From Ilex aquifolium (taxonomy: Eukaryota > Streptophyta > Magnoliopsida > Aquifoliales > Aquifoliaceae): 64,000 nucleotides of DNA. Position numbers and translations under genes: made by a program. The notes beneath the pieces are model-generated. The model was not told the origin of the DNA and made no database searches. It worked only from the letters and a program-made list of their open reading frames with translations. The DNA is taken from assembly GCA_951799425.1 (NCBI GenBank), contig OX637392.1:33254093-33318092 (forward strand), in the 5' to 3' direction. Below, piece after piece: positions 9,387 to 20,578 of this stretch (position 1 is its first letter; every line of letters starts with the position of its first letter).

Positions 9387-12091
9387 CTAAAGGGATGCTG
9401 GAGCCCGCGTATTTATGGATGAACACTTCCGACGATTGTGACCAAGTTCGCCACATAGCCCACAATGTATCTGATTACGACCCTCCGGCGGGAAGTCCAT
9501 CTCATTCCGTATGCGCATCGTTCGTGGCCGACCAACCAAGTCTCGATGTTGGTTACAATTAGGGACTAATTTAGGACGTGGGGGATCATCCCAGTAATGC
9601 TCATCCTCCAGAGGAAACATTTCAGGCGCCCAAATTTTCTCCAAAGTATTGATATTGTGTATGGGATCTATATATAACTGAAAATGCAACTAATAATAAA
9701 AGCATACGGCCAATACATGAGAGCAAGAAATTATGTAAATTGCCCATTTTTCGCATGTGCACGAACAATCTTCAAGACACACAACTTGCTTATGACCACC
9801 GCCAGTTGACACTTCAACAAGACCACGCTCCATATGAAATGGCGTCACGTCGTGGACACGACTAATTTGTTGTGCATGTTGTAATCGTTCCACAACATTC
9901 TTAGGAAACTCCATCCCAGTTTCTTTCCATTTTGCCACTTTATCTCGATGTTCAAAATGATACTTAGTGACCCGATAAAATATCAACTGCACACAAGTAG
10001 TTATGGGCAAATATCTAGCACCTTGGAGAACACTATTAAAAACCTCTGAAATATTGGTTGTCATGATGTCATATCATCGTCCACCATCATGGGCTAATGT
10101 CCACTTCTCCAATGGTATATCAGTCAAGTATTTATACGCTCTCTCTTCGACGTTCCGTATCTGGGTCATCAACTCATCGAACTTGCGAACTTGTCTTGCC
10201 TTGCTAGCCCTCCACATAAGATCGTACAAATGCCCATCCTTAAACTCTGTATTAAAATTACTACGAGCATGCCGAAGACAAAAGCCATGATAACCATGTG
10301 GTGGATGCCACCCAGAATCTTCCTTGTTCACAGCAGAAAGGATTCCCGCGTGCCTATCAGAAATTAAACATATCCCTTCCCGATGTCTAAGAACTATCCG
10401 CCGAAGGTAATATAGGAAAAAAGCTCAACTTGATTGATTCTCCTCTTCCACAATAGCAAATGCAATGAGGAACAACTGCTTATTAGAATCAAAAGCAGTC
10501 GCCACTGACAACTTTTTTCTTGTACTTTCCACACATAAATGTCCCATCAATACTGACAACAGGTCGACAATATTTAAACCCTTTAATGCTGGCCTTGAAT
10601 ACCCAAAAAACTCGTAAAAAAATATTATATTCAGGAGATTCAAAGTTGTACCTCCACTTCACAATCAAGTCAGGGTTATAATTCTTGATGGCACCCAAAA
10701 ACTTTGACAACATGTCATATGACGAGTCCCGATCACCGAAAATCTTAGCAATAGCCTTATTCCTCGCAATCCATGCTTTCTTATAGGAAATATCATACTT
10801 AAACTTCTCCTTTATATTCTTCTAAATTGTCGACATTTTTGTTTGTGGTGTATCACCCACGAGTCCCAGTATATTATGACAAATGAAGTTAGAGTCTAAC
10901 TGTCGATGGTCACGACTCATTCTATGGTAGAAACAGGTATGGGGTCCATCATATTTCATGATCTGAAACCTTTTCAGTTTTTTCCTAAAACAAGCACGGA
11001 GTCTCCACGTGCAGTTAGGTTGAATGTACATGCTGCACTGTACAGCCCACACCGTTGTGTTCGTCTCGTCCACGACATAATCCTAATTCAGCTTGATGGA
11101 ATACCATTTAATATCCCTAATCATTGAAGCTTTATCCTGAAAAAACATGCCCTTCGCCAACTCCATCTTCACCGGATCCCACAAATTCTGTTCAAATGAC
11201 GGTACTAAGCTATCTACTTCAGTATGCTGACCAAATTCAGTGGTTGTTAATGAGGTTGAGTAAGGCTTATGCATCTCCACCACCTAGGCAGCCTCAAAGT
11301 CTTCGACATTCCCATCTTCGTCATCCGGCTCAGCAATCAGTACTTTCTCAAACTCTTCTTCTTTGTCGTCATCATCAGAGACATCTGTACGATCATTGGC
11401 ACACATTTCTTCATATTCTCAGATTGGGTTTTGTTGCATTATTGGTTGATGGACATCATCTTGTTCACCCAACTCAATTCCCGGATCACCCATTTGAAAA
11501 TTCTGATTCAGTGAATTGTTGGCTGAGTATCCACCGTATGTTGCAATTCCAGTTCTATGTTGGGTGTGAAAGTACTGCCCAGACTCATCCATTACCTGCA
11601 TCCCCACGGGAGTTGAACATTCACCCATCACACCAGAAGCTGAAAATGTCAAGGTACTCATCTTTCGCCTAGGCAACTCAGTATAAGACATGGCAGTTGT
11701 TGTTATGCACCCACCGGTCTGACTACTGCCTATGCCAGCATTGATGTCCTCCGTCTTCACATACAAAGTAACACTGGCAATGCTGGGGTTGTCAAGTACC
11801 ACATTAACCACAAAGGTCACCAGTTCAATCATTCACAATTTCCAGACCTACATATGTATTCATGTTTGGTCTTGTTCCAAGGGTAAAAGGATATCTACAA
11901 GTCAACTTCAACTTGTTATGCACCCTGTCCAACCCCATTACAGTGTAAATTTTACTCAACAACTTCGTCAATTATGTACCACTGTTGATAACAATTTCAC
12001 ATTTGGGATGGCAACTGTATGATAAACCCTCCGAACCATATTCCATTCGTCCACCCCAATATAGCAAAACGGTAACTTGTTTTCCCGCCAT
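9387..12091 (-). pseudogene. mudrA-type MULE transposase (degenerate)
   Basis: This is the DDE transposase of the element. The minus-strand ATG at 12091 opens MAGKQVTVLLYWGG, the usual N-terminal module. An acidic stretch follows, then the MuDR domain (LAKGMFFQDKASM, near 11160). The catalytic core shows SIDGTF (first Asp, near 10545), LISDRHAGI (second Asp, near 10365) and NISEVFN (Glu, near 10045), so all three acidic residues remain. A SWIM zinc finger follows (CSCTCEKW, then CSHVLAVC, near 9740) and a CCHC knuckle CGLCGELGHNRRKC near 9440. At least two frameshifts (between 11972 and 11832, and near 10510) and several stops break it. Some stops look like C-to-T changes. Domain order is complete, so this was once an autonomous copy. 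Confidence 0.85.
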
Positions 12092-12339
12092 TTCAATTAA
12101 TTTTCGTTGTGGAATAAGTTCTGAATTCAGAAGAACCTTGGGATGGATAGAAATGGTTAATACTTGAGGAAAAACATATCCATATTTAATTAAAGTCCCA
12201 TTTGTACCTACCGCATGCGACCTAGAAGCATTGATCAAATACAAAACGTACGAGGATGAAGTGTACTTGTAAGAAACTAAGAAAGATGGAGATCCAACCT
12301 TTATACGGAAGTTTGAAAAAATAATCCCCAAAAGAGGGT

Positions 12340-13264
12340 ATCTCGTAACATGTTATCATGTATTGAATCAGTAGTGAAACATGTTATCAAGAAAGCAAAC
12401 AATGTAGCTGATTTTTTTGGCTAACAAGGTAGTAATTGCCTAACAATACTTCAGTAACATTATAGCATTAATCAACATGCTTATTTTGGGAAAAAATGTG
12501 TTGCTTGATAAGTAAGAGACATAACTACACTGCTTCGATTGAGATTGAGAGAGACATAGAATATGCTTAATATGATTTATTATATTCTTTTAAAGTCAAA
12601 TTTTAGTTTCGTATAGATGTTGAATTAAAAAGGACTTAAGGAGGACGGAATGAATGAATACGTACTAGGAGTGAGATTGAATCAAACTGAAATTAACATC
12701 AAACAATGATCCAATTCTCAAAAAAAATGAATGAATGAGTTTTTTACATAAGTAGAAAAAGAATGAATGAGTTTTTAACAGAAGTTGAAAAAGCCAGAAA
12801 AGGCTTTGATTAATTTCCACCTAATAATTCAATATTAGGGGACTAACTGTTACGCGCGTACAAACCTCAGGATGTCTGTGTGTAATATTTATCGTACAAT
12901 GCGAACCTCTAATTTCTTCCCATTTTGACAAATATCATTTCAATTGTGTCATTTAGTCTTACAAATTTTTAATTTGTACCACGTTGATTCAATCGAAAAT
13001 GGCGGTGTAAATCAACTAATGAAGTTGTTCACGTGCATCTAATGTCACCATGCTTGATGGGTAACTTGATCCCACAAGTTTTCAATTTGTATCAATTGGG
13101 TCTTTCAAGTTCACAATTTATATCAATTTAGTCCTTTAACATGATTTTTTATGTTATTTAACTTAAACTATAGTTTCAATGAGACTTCAGTGACATAAAT
13201 TGAAAATTTAGAAGACTAAAAAACAACAAAAACAAATAATATTGCTAAAAAATAACAATTATTA
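12340..13264. other. AT-rich 5' region of the MULE, no gene seen
   Basis: This stretch lies upstream of the transposase start. I see no frame with a recognisable domain. It may hold the mudrA promoter, but no clear TATA box or motif stood out. Short GAATGAATGA repeats occur near 12650-12770. Confidence 0.5.
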
Positions 13265-13865
13265 TATGGTTCCTACTAAATGGCATATAAAATTTGTTTA
13301 AGATAAATGTTTTATTTTTGGGACACATATTACTGAAAATATTAGGTTCATATGGGACTTGTTTAGGCATGCATTGGATACTTGATAGTATTTGGAACAA
13401 AATCTTTTTTCTGGTGAAGCTGGTATTTGGCAGTGCACACACACACACAAAAAATATATATTTCAAAAAGGTAGAAATAATTTTGCTACAAAAACAACAC
13501 TTTTTATGCTGATCCTACTAACTCATCTATAAATTTTTTTGACATGAAATATTTTATTTATGGGACAAAATAGTAAAAAAAAAAAAATGATACCAGGTCC
13601 TCATACTACTTGTTTAAGCATAAACACCTAATAGTAACTGGGAAAAATCCTATATTTGGTGAACTGGTGGATGTACACAGACATAGAATATATTTCAAAT
13701 AAAGTACAAATAATCATGCCAGAAAAACAAAAAAATTATATATATTGATCCTACTAACTACTATCCTATAGAATTTGTTTACATAAAATGTGTTAATTAT
13801 CACACAAACATAGCATATTTCAAATAAAATACAAGTAATCCTGCTAGGAATAAAAAATATACCCT
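13265..13865. repeat. Degenerate tandem repeat, period about 240 bp
   Basis: Three diverged copies start at about 13265, 13508 and 13745, each with GATCCTACTAACT-like and AAATTTGTTTA-A-ATAAAATG-like segments, a TGGGACA block, and ATATTTCAAATAAAGTACAAATAAT at the end. The third copy lacks its middle. No coding potential is seen. Confidence 0.65.
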
Positions 13866-13949
13866 AACATGTTTGTTAGTCATTTAAATTTACAAAACTA
13901 TGAAAATAAAAATAAAAAGCATGTTTAGTATTATACCGAAAGTCTATCC

Positions 13950-14660
13950 CCCAACACCACCAAACCCACCACCACGAGCCACCCAACAACCACCCATCCA
14001 CCACCAAATCCCCATCGATACATTACCTGCCACCAAAACCCACTACCACCCAGCCATCCAACACCAAACCAAGCAAAACCTACCACCACCGGTCACCCAA
14101 CAACCACCACCAGCCACCTAACCACCACCAACACACAAATCTTTACGTCACCCGCCACCAAAACAAACTACCACCCAACAACCAACCAAATAAAACCCAC
14201 CACCACCAGTCACCCAAGAACCACCACCTGCCACCCAACCACTACCAAATTAAATTTAAATTATTAATTAACAGATAATTACAACAAATAAATTTAACTA
14301 ACTAACATAATAATGCTAATTAATAATATTAAATTAACTAATATTATAGTAATTATACACAGCCTAAATGGAGGACAGTTACCTACTAACAATGGTGGAC
14401 GAGCAACAGCTGTGGTGGAGATGATTTGGGCGTTGGGTGGTGGTGGTTCGCCTGAAGGAGGTGGAGATGGGTTTCAGGTGGTGGTGGAAGAGTGTATCTG
14501 ATGGAGATGGAAATGGGGCTTGGGTGCTCGTTGGTTGCAGATTGTAGTGGAGAAATGTCTGGTGGAGATTTCGGTGGTGGTGGTTGCTAGTGGTTCGCCT
14601 GAAGGAGGTTAGGGCGAGTGGAGATTTCGGTGGTCGCAGCTGGTTTGCTGAAGGATGTTA
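13950..14660. repeat. Strand-skewed CCACCA tract followed by GGTGGT tract
   Basis: Bases 13950-14260 are rich in CCACCA and CCACCCAACAACC units. Bases 14390-14650 are rich in GGTGGTGG and GGTGGAGAT units, including two copies of GGTTCGCCTGAAGGAGG about 145 bp apart. The two tracts are roughly complementary around an AT-rich centre. Frames through them are low-complexity Pro/Thr/His or Gly and are not supported as genes. Confidence 0.6.
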
Positions 14661-14724
14661 GGGCTCAGAGATTTGGGGGAAGAAGGAAATAAAGGAGAAG
14701 GAAAGAAGAGGGCAAAAGGAAATA

Positions 14725-14961
14725 GATTTTGGATTAAGCTAAAAATGTCATTTGGACTGACGTTTTTAGATAGGAATGGCTCATAGAAAACGTCAGTTGG
14801 TCTAACGTTTTTAGGCTAAAAATGTCAGACCAACTGACGTCTTTTGGCCTAAAAACGTCATACCAACTGACATTTTTAAAACTCCCTGGGTTTGGAAAAT
14901 ACTTTCAAACCCACCCTCTTTTGTGAATATTTTTTTAAAACCCCTTGGGTTGGGGTAAAAC
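14725..14961 (-). repeat. Right terminal inverted repeat of the MULE
   Basis: The inverted match of the left terminus ends TGGGTTGGGGTAAAAC. As on the left, the inner part has imperfect palindromes built from CGTCAGTTGG and CCAACTGACG. The flank CTCC may still belong to the terminus if the left end was trimmed. Confidence 0.8.
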
Positions 14962-14984
14962 CTCCCCATAAAGACACTCTTTTT

Positions 14985-15749
14985 TATAGAATGGTCATTA
15001 GATGTTTAACATCAATGGCAAGGGTTTGGATTGCCTGAATGCATATGCATGGCATTGCATGTATTATGGGAGTCAGTTGGGCTCGGTGTACATTATGTGC
15101 GTGAGTTTCATCTCATAAGCATGGCATGATTTATGACATTTGTTCATGATAGATATATTTGAATGAATGCATGACATGATGTTGCATGTGACATTTCATA
15201 TGCATCTAGGTTCGGAGGTAATCTCCATAGGAGATACCGTATTGAGCATGTCTTATCCTTTATGGGAATACCTGAATAGACTTCCGCTATAAGCCTTCAC
15301 TTGGACCCGTATTGATGACAGAGTTGGGTTGTGGCTCTGGAGCTATATTTTGTAGTCCCTTGTATATATTTACATTTGGCCTTGTATAGTTTTTATAAAC
15401 AAAACTTTTTCTATATTAAAAAAGGAATGTATATGGGACTTTTAGACAATTATTCTTTTTGTTGAAAGAATGTATATATACATGAAGTTACGGTTTGGTA
15501 TTCAATGCTATATGATTGAATATTGATGGTTGGGACACGATGTGGTCAATAGTTAAGATTGCACAGATTGTGTATATTGGGTAGAGCTCCTCGTACAAAG
15601 GAAACTCTATACGAATTTTGTTAAAGTTATAGACCCTGGAAAATGGGGTATCACTACGTGTTATCGGGTTAAGTGGTATCACGGGCTATTTCGTGAGTTG
15701 ATTGGTGATTAAGGGGTTAATTGAGATCCCTAGGAATCGGGGCATCACA
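14985..15749 (+). repeat. Diverged LTR remnant related to the Tekay LTR
   Basis: The second half parallels the end of the 358-2527 LTR: GGGTAGAGCTC, a CGTACAAAGGA-AACTCT segment, AATTTTGTTAAAGTTATAGACCC, AATGGGGTATCAC, and the terminal GGGGCATCACA. It is a 3' LTR part only, joined on the left to the MULE end. It abuts a MULE transposase fragment on the right, whose reading frame starts within two bases of the LTR end. Confidence 0.65.
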
Positions 15750-15750
15750 A

Positions 15751-16678
15751 GTAGAGTCCTATGTCCACAAGTACCAGTGACATAGCAAAAGCACTTATCT
15801 GGCAACAAATTCTTATATAATTCACCCAATTTCTGAAATGCAAGAGTATGTGGACACTAGATTTCAGCCATTGAACCCACCAAATGCAAAGAAGTTGCCT
15901 AGCAGACCAAAAAAGTTGAGGAAGAGGTCAGCTAATGAGCCTAGGAACCCAGGTAAGGTGTCTAGAAAGAACCTAAATTTCAAATGTGCCAAGTTTTTAA
16001 AGATTGGTCATAATAGGAGGTCTTGCAAAAATAGAATTCATCCCCAATCAAAGCTGGTGAAGGTAAACTACAGTATTTTTTACTTGTTATGGTAAAGGTA
16101 AGCTTGAAGGTGGGTCTGGTGCAACTATTGGTGCTAGAAATGGTTCTGGTGCTGGAAATGAAGATACAAATGGCTCAACTACGTCTCAACCACCACCCAC
16201 ATATAATTCAAAAATTGGTTCAAAAACTTCTCAAGTGTTTTCCAACTGTTCTTTTCACAGAATCTCAGGTGCCCTTATTGTTAAAGGTGACATGATAGAT
16301 TGACTTTACAACTTTGATATTTTGTTTAATGTGCAGCAGGATACTAAGTTAGCAACACAAGGTAGAACGGGTTCTGGTTATGCAGCAAGGGGAAGAGGTT
16401 CTAGACATGCAACAGTGAGAAAAGGTTCTACTGATGCAATAGGTGGAATATATTATGATCATGCAGCAGGGGGAAGAGGTTCTAGACATGGTACAGTAAG
16501 GAGAGGTTTTGGTCATGTTGCATTGGGGAAATGTTCTGGTCATGTTGTTGGAGGAAATGAAAGAGGGTATACTGGACATGGTGCAATGAGGAGAGGTTTG
16601 GTCATGGTCATGGTCATGCTGGAAGGGGAAGGGTTGGAAGTCATATGGATCCATCTAGCAATCAAGGACCTACTTTGA
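15751..16678 (+). pseudogene. 3' end of a second MULE transposase gene
   Basis: From 15751 the frame reads a SWIM/zinc-finger transposase tail: VESYVHKYQ, a TGA, then SKSTYLATNSYIIHPISEM and a basic Pro/Lys segment. A zinc knuckle remnant follows, in which GHNRRSC is kept but the second Cys is replaced (CAKF instead of CxxC). Downstream is a Gly/Arg-rich repetitive tail (AARGRGSRHATVRKG, GGRGSRHGTVRRG). Introns probably interrupt it near 16060-16100 and 16290-16335. The catalytic part is missing, and an LTR remnant sits at its left edge, so it was probably split by a retrotransposon. It is a different MULE family from 2528-14961. Confidence 0.6.
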
Positions 16679-16768
16679 CAACATTACTGTAGAAAAATAG
16701 GGCAAGAAAAGTGGGAACGTCAACTGCTGCTACACATTAGCTTTAGAAAATGTGTGTTTTGTTCATTT

Positions 16769-17446
16769 TGTTGGAGTTATAGCCTAATTTATTAGGGTTT
16801 TCCTAGTTTATCATCGTTTTACTTTTTTATCCTTATTGTATCTTTATTGATTGACTATATATGCGGGGGCTCTATACTTAGTTTGTAACCCTTTGACTCA
16901 TACATATTCCTCTTTTTGGTATCAAAGCCAAACCCTACCTCTAACTCTAACCCTAACCCTAACCTCCATCATAATCAATCCACAGCTACAACCACCTAGC
17001 TGCCACCACCACTACTCACCGACAACAACCCAGCCACCGCCACAGGCCAGTCACCTTGCTGCCTCACTGCCCAGCCCTGTATCCTTCCACCAGCGAAACC
17101 ATCCCCATAAAACCAGCAACTACAACAAGCAAGGCAGCAACCCAACAGCCCCAACCCAGCAACCTTCTCCATAACCATCAACCCACATACCAGCCTTTAG
17201 CCTTTAGTCTACTGCCGCTGCTGACAAACCTCACCGACAGCCACATATACCACCAACAGCCATCACCAACATACCCAAGTCAAAAACAACACCCCACCAA
17301 ATCAGCCCACCGACTGCACCCCCACAAAACAACACCGACTGCATCCCACAAAACAGCATCGACAGTACCCATAAAACCCAATACCCAAACCCAACAACAC
17401 CGACAGCACCCATAAAACCCTAATAAACTAGGCTATAACTCCAACA
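16769..17446. mobile_element. 678-bp element with inverted TGTTGGAGTTATAGCC ends and CATTT target duplication
   Basis: The left end TGTTGGAGTTATAGCC continues for 33 bp that recur inverted at the right end with one mismatch. CATTT flanks both sides (16764-16768 and 17447-17451). A TGGTATCAAAGCC near 16916 resembles a tRNA-Met primer-binding site, as after a short 5' LTR. TG...CA ends plus a 5-bp duplication fit retroviral-type integrase, but the ends are inverted rather than direct. The interior is CCACCA-rich and encodes nothing recognisable. It could be an aberrant short retroelement or a DNA transposon with 5-bp duplications. Confidence 0.6.
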
Positions 17447-17490
17447 CATTTTGTTATCAGTCCCATCTTTTGTGATTGTCTGAACTGGCA

Positions 17491-17857
17491 TGTCAATTGC
17501 CTTTTATCATGGACATTGATGAGTCCAGATTTTACTGGGTCAAGCCCAAATTAGCTACAAGGCAAGTCAAGTCCAGTTCATCAATTCGGCTCAAACCAAG
17601 ATTCAAGGAATCCAGGAATATTAGCGCATGTGAGGAGCAATTATCGGGATAGCCATTCTCCAAGATGAAGACTATCTCTAATTGTACCTATCCTAATTGT
17701 ACTTGTCTTCCCTGAAGGATTAGGCACCTACCCATCACGTCACCGCCTCAACTAAGGCTCTATGCCTATAAATTGTAAGTCATCTCCACATGAGAGGGGC
17801 ATCTCTCTACACACCTTGCATAGCTATCACTCTCATAACTACCAAGAGCATACCCTT

Positions 17858-17896
<39 letters not shown>

Positions 17897-18044
17897 TACT
17901 ACTTCATCAATAAAGATCACCGGCCACTGTTGTCGTCTTCAAAGTGGAGTAGGTCACCCTGACCAATTCACTATACTTCTGTGTTGATTGTGTAGATCTC
18001 ACCTCATAGTTACTGCATTTATTACCTACATTAATTGCTCGACA
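17491..18044 (+). repeat. Putative solo LTR or LTR remnant with a (CT)n run
   Basis: The piece has TGTC...GACA ends, a TATAAATT near 17770, a (CT)n run at 17858-17893 and an AATAAA near 17909, the layout of an LTR. No target duplication was found and no internal region follows, so the call is weak. Confidence 0.35.
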
Positions 18045-18247
18045 GGTGGTGCATAAATTCACTTTTGTGCATCATCAGACATGAAACACTCTAACTCTAT
18101 TACTCCTTCGATAATGCAACTAAGACTTATTTACATGGTTATTAGTGTTTTGGGATTACTCTTTTTTTTTTTTCATTGTCCTTTGGTTCGCACTAGGAAA
18201 GCAACGCCATGTTGAATTCTACACCAAAGTAGAAACTTTAGATACAT

Positions 18248-18544
18248 TCATTTCGAGTAACATAAACTCATAATACAACTCAATTCTTCCACAACACCAC
18301 CAACAAGTTCATAAACACAGAAAATAAACCCTGCCTTAAGCATCATCTTCAAAGTCTCTTGTTTCTCTTCAAGCAACATAACCCTTGTTGTCAAACCAGA
18401 GTTATGTTCATCATCTTGAATTAGTGGCCTATCATACAACTGGTTTCCAAGAAATACATCAACTCCACTAGGCATCCATGTAGCAGTAGTTGGGTTACAC
18501 CAAGCCCAATAAGTGCAATTCTTACTCTCAGAGACATAATGCAA
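18248..18544 (-). CDS. Small hypothetical ORF, 98 aa
   Basis: I do not recognise it with certainty. The product has CTYWAWCN near the start, an amphipathic stretch (LLEEKQETLKMML) and a short hydrophobic end (FIFCVYELVGGV). This recalls, weakly, the end of plant GRF-zinc-finger-like small proteins, which combine a coiled coil with a C-terminal hydrophobic helix. No upstream zinc finger was found. It may be a pseudogene fragment or chance. Confidence 0.25.
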   Translation of the reverse strand: MHYVSESKNCTYWAWCNPTTATWMPSGVDVFLGNQLYDRPLIQDDEHNSGLTTRVMLLEEKQETLKMMLKAGFIFCVYELVGGVVEELSCIMSLCYSK

Positions 18545-18959
18545 TCGATCTTTTGATGGTTTTTCTGATTCAACAATTTTTATCGTTACTTTTCACCCAA
18601 TGTAGGTCGACTGTTTCTCCTCCACTCGTAGTACTTGAGGATCACATTACGCAATACCTTCCCATTAAGATCCAATACACATCAACACAAATAATTTTGA
18701 TAAAATACATGCCTAAATTTCAGTCTTTTGCGAGAATTTAAAAAATTAAAAAAAAAATTTGATAAGCTGGAGTCATACGTGTATTTTTCGTCTTCTTCAT
18801 TCTGCTGCCTTAGCAACTTGTACCAGTAAAAGGTCCACTTTAAGTATGCAAGACTTTTTTGATCAAAAAAAAAGTGTGCAAGACTTTGGGCAGTTTTGTC
18901 ATTTTCTGTTGACATTTTTTGAGGGAAACCTCTTTTTTAGCTGACCTAGTTGCAATAGT

Positions 18960-20110
18960 AACGCATGAGCCACACGTCCTGTTAACTTGAATGGAATCAT
19001 TGACATTGCAATTTAGGCCACTAAACAATTGAGGGTTATGTGAATTTTTTTTAAATTGAAGGGAGGTAAAGTGTATTTAAGATATACTATAGGGGGTCGA
19101 ATAAAATTTGCCAAAATTTTATCTATATCTATACACTACTTATAAACAGAGATTGCTCAAGTCAATTTAAGGTCTAAAACGGAAACATTAAATGAAAATA
19201 TTTTTATTTTTAGTATTATTTTTTTAAAAAAATTAATTTATTTTTAATTTTCTATGTGAGAGAGAGAGACAAAAGAAGGATGTGTTAATATTGTCAAGAA
19301 ATAAATTTTAATTTTTGTTTTTGTTTTTGTTTTTTACCACAGAGAGGGAGAGAGAGTGTTTAATTTCAACTTTTGTTTTTTGTTTTTTATTTTTTTTACC
19401 GGAGAGAGAGAGAGAGAGAGAAAGTGGGTAGGAGTAAATATGAGTTGACTTTTGAGTGTTTTTTTATTTTTTTAATTTCTAAGTTTTTAATGTTATGGAT
19501 TGGATTATAGACACATTATTCCAATAAAATTTTTGATTGGATTTAATTTTTTGGGGCTTTTTTGTAGGACTTAAAATTTAATGGATTTAATTTTTTTTGT
19601 GGGTGATGTACCTAAAATTATGGGGCCTTCTAAAAATTTGGGGCCTAAAGCCCATGCTTTTTTTTCCATACTGTTGGGCCAGCCTTACTTATAAATGTCA
19701 GCATCTACGAAAAACTTTTGATTTTCTATTTTATCCCTAATTATTATAATAAAATCAATTATACTCACCTATATACTTTCATCTAATTTTTATTTTTTAC
19801 TCCTAGTTAACTTTCAACTTGTTTTGGACTATTTTATAAGGATTTTTAAAAAAATTTGAACTCATTTATTAGTAGTACAGTTACATACAATTTTTTATAT
19901 TTATATGAAGAGTAAAGTTCTATATATGTTAAATTATTATACACATATAGTTACTAGATTAAATTCTATAATCAAATATATATTATTTTGGAAAGTACTA
20001 TGATATCATTATGAAAATGGTTCGCATACGTATATTTTATCTTAATCATACATCATAAAAATTTTGCACGTGTAACTTTTTACTGGGCCAAAAAAAAAAA
20101 AAAAAATTAG
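18960..20110. other. AT-rich stretch with GA microsatellites, no gene seen
   Basis: It holds several short (GA)n runs near 19260, 19345 and 19405, long T runs, and GGGGCC/GGCCTAAAGCCC segments near 19550-19690 that recall decayed hAT-type ends. Nothing coding is supported. Confidence 0.5.
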
Positions 20111-20122
20111 GTATCAACGGCC

Positions 20123-20439
20123 AGCGTTCTTGATAGGACACTCAGCGGCTAGCGTTCTTGATAGGACACTCAATGGCTAGCTAGCGTTCTTGATGCCATT
20201 GTCCCACTTGAAGTGTCCGTTAGAAACTTGACCGTTAACCAAACGGTGGCAGTGGTGGCAACTTCAAAATTTCACCTGGTCTCTTTAATTTATTAGATGG
20301 CCTCGGGCCAGATAGGACGCTTAACGGCTAGCGTGCCATTGTCCCACTTGAAGTGTCCGTTAGAAACTTGACCGTTAGCCAAATAGTGGCAGTGATGGCA
20401 ACTCCAAAATTTCACATGGTTTCTTTAATTTATTAGAGA
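20123..20439 (+). repeat. Duplicated upstream segments of the 20579 gene
   Basis: AGCGTTCTTGATAGGACACTC occurs at 20123 and 20151, with a partial third copy at 20183. A longer unit beginning GCCATTGTCCCACTTGAAG is present at 20195 and again at 20335, a 140-bp shift, with few differences over about 105 bp. The block ends about 140 bp before the start codon, so it lies where promoter elements are expected. Confidence 0.75.
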
Positions 20440-20578
20440 ATCCTAAACTTCCAGACAAGCAATTACCAGTGAGAGACCTATTTATTCCGGCATCACTGCA
20501 CCCTCCAGGTGCAAGTGGGGTTTTGTAAGCGCTCTCTCTCTCTCTGCGTTAAGTCGAAAAGAGAATAATTTGAGAGAC

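Larger units (their letters stand above)
2528..14961 (-). mobile_element. Large Mutator-like DNA transposon (MULE) with mudrA, PMD and small accessory ORFs
   Basis: The ends are inverted copies. The left end opens GTTTTACCCCAACCCAAGG and the right end closes with its reverse complement at 14961. Roughly the first 115 bp match closely and continue into palindromic CGTCAG..CTGACG blocks. Inside, on the minus strand, are a mudrA-type transposase (9387-12091) and a plant mobile domain gene (6177-9128). Three related small ORFs occupy 3250-5862. No 9-bp target duplication is visible: the left flank is the end of a Tekay LTR and the right flank is CTCCCCATA. A later retrotransposon insertion into the left terminus would explain this. 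The transposase is broken, so the copy is not autonomous. Confidence 0.8.

Noticed and set aside
16938..16965. CTAACCCTAACCCTAACC looks like telomere repeat
   Set aside because: Only about three hexamers, not the plant CCCTAAA form, and it lies inside a CCACCA-rich short element.
17762..17987. ORFs with Leu-Ser repeats
   Set aside because: They are produced by the (CT)n run in an LTR-like segment.
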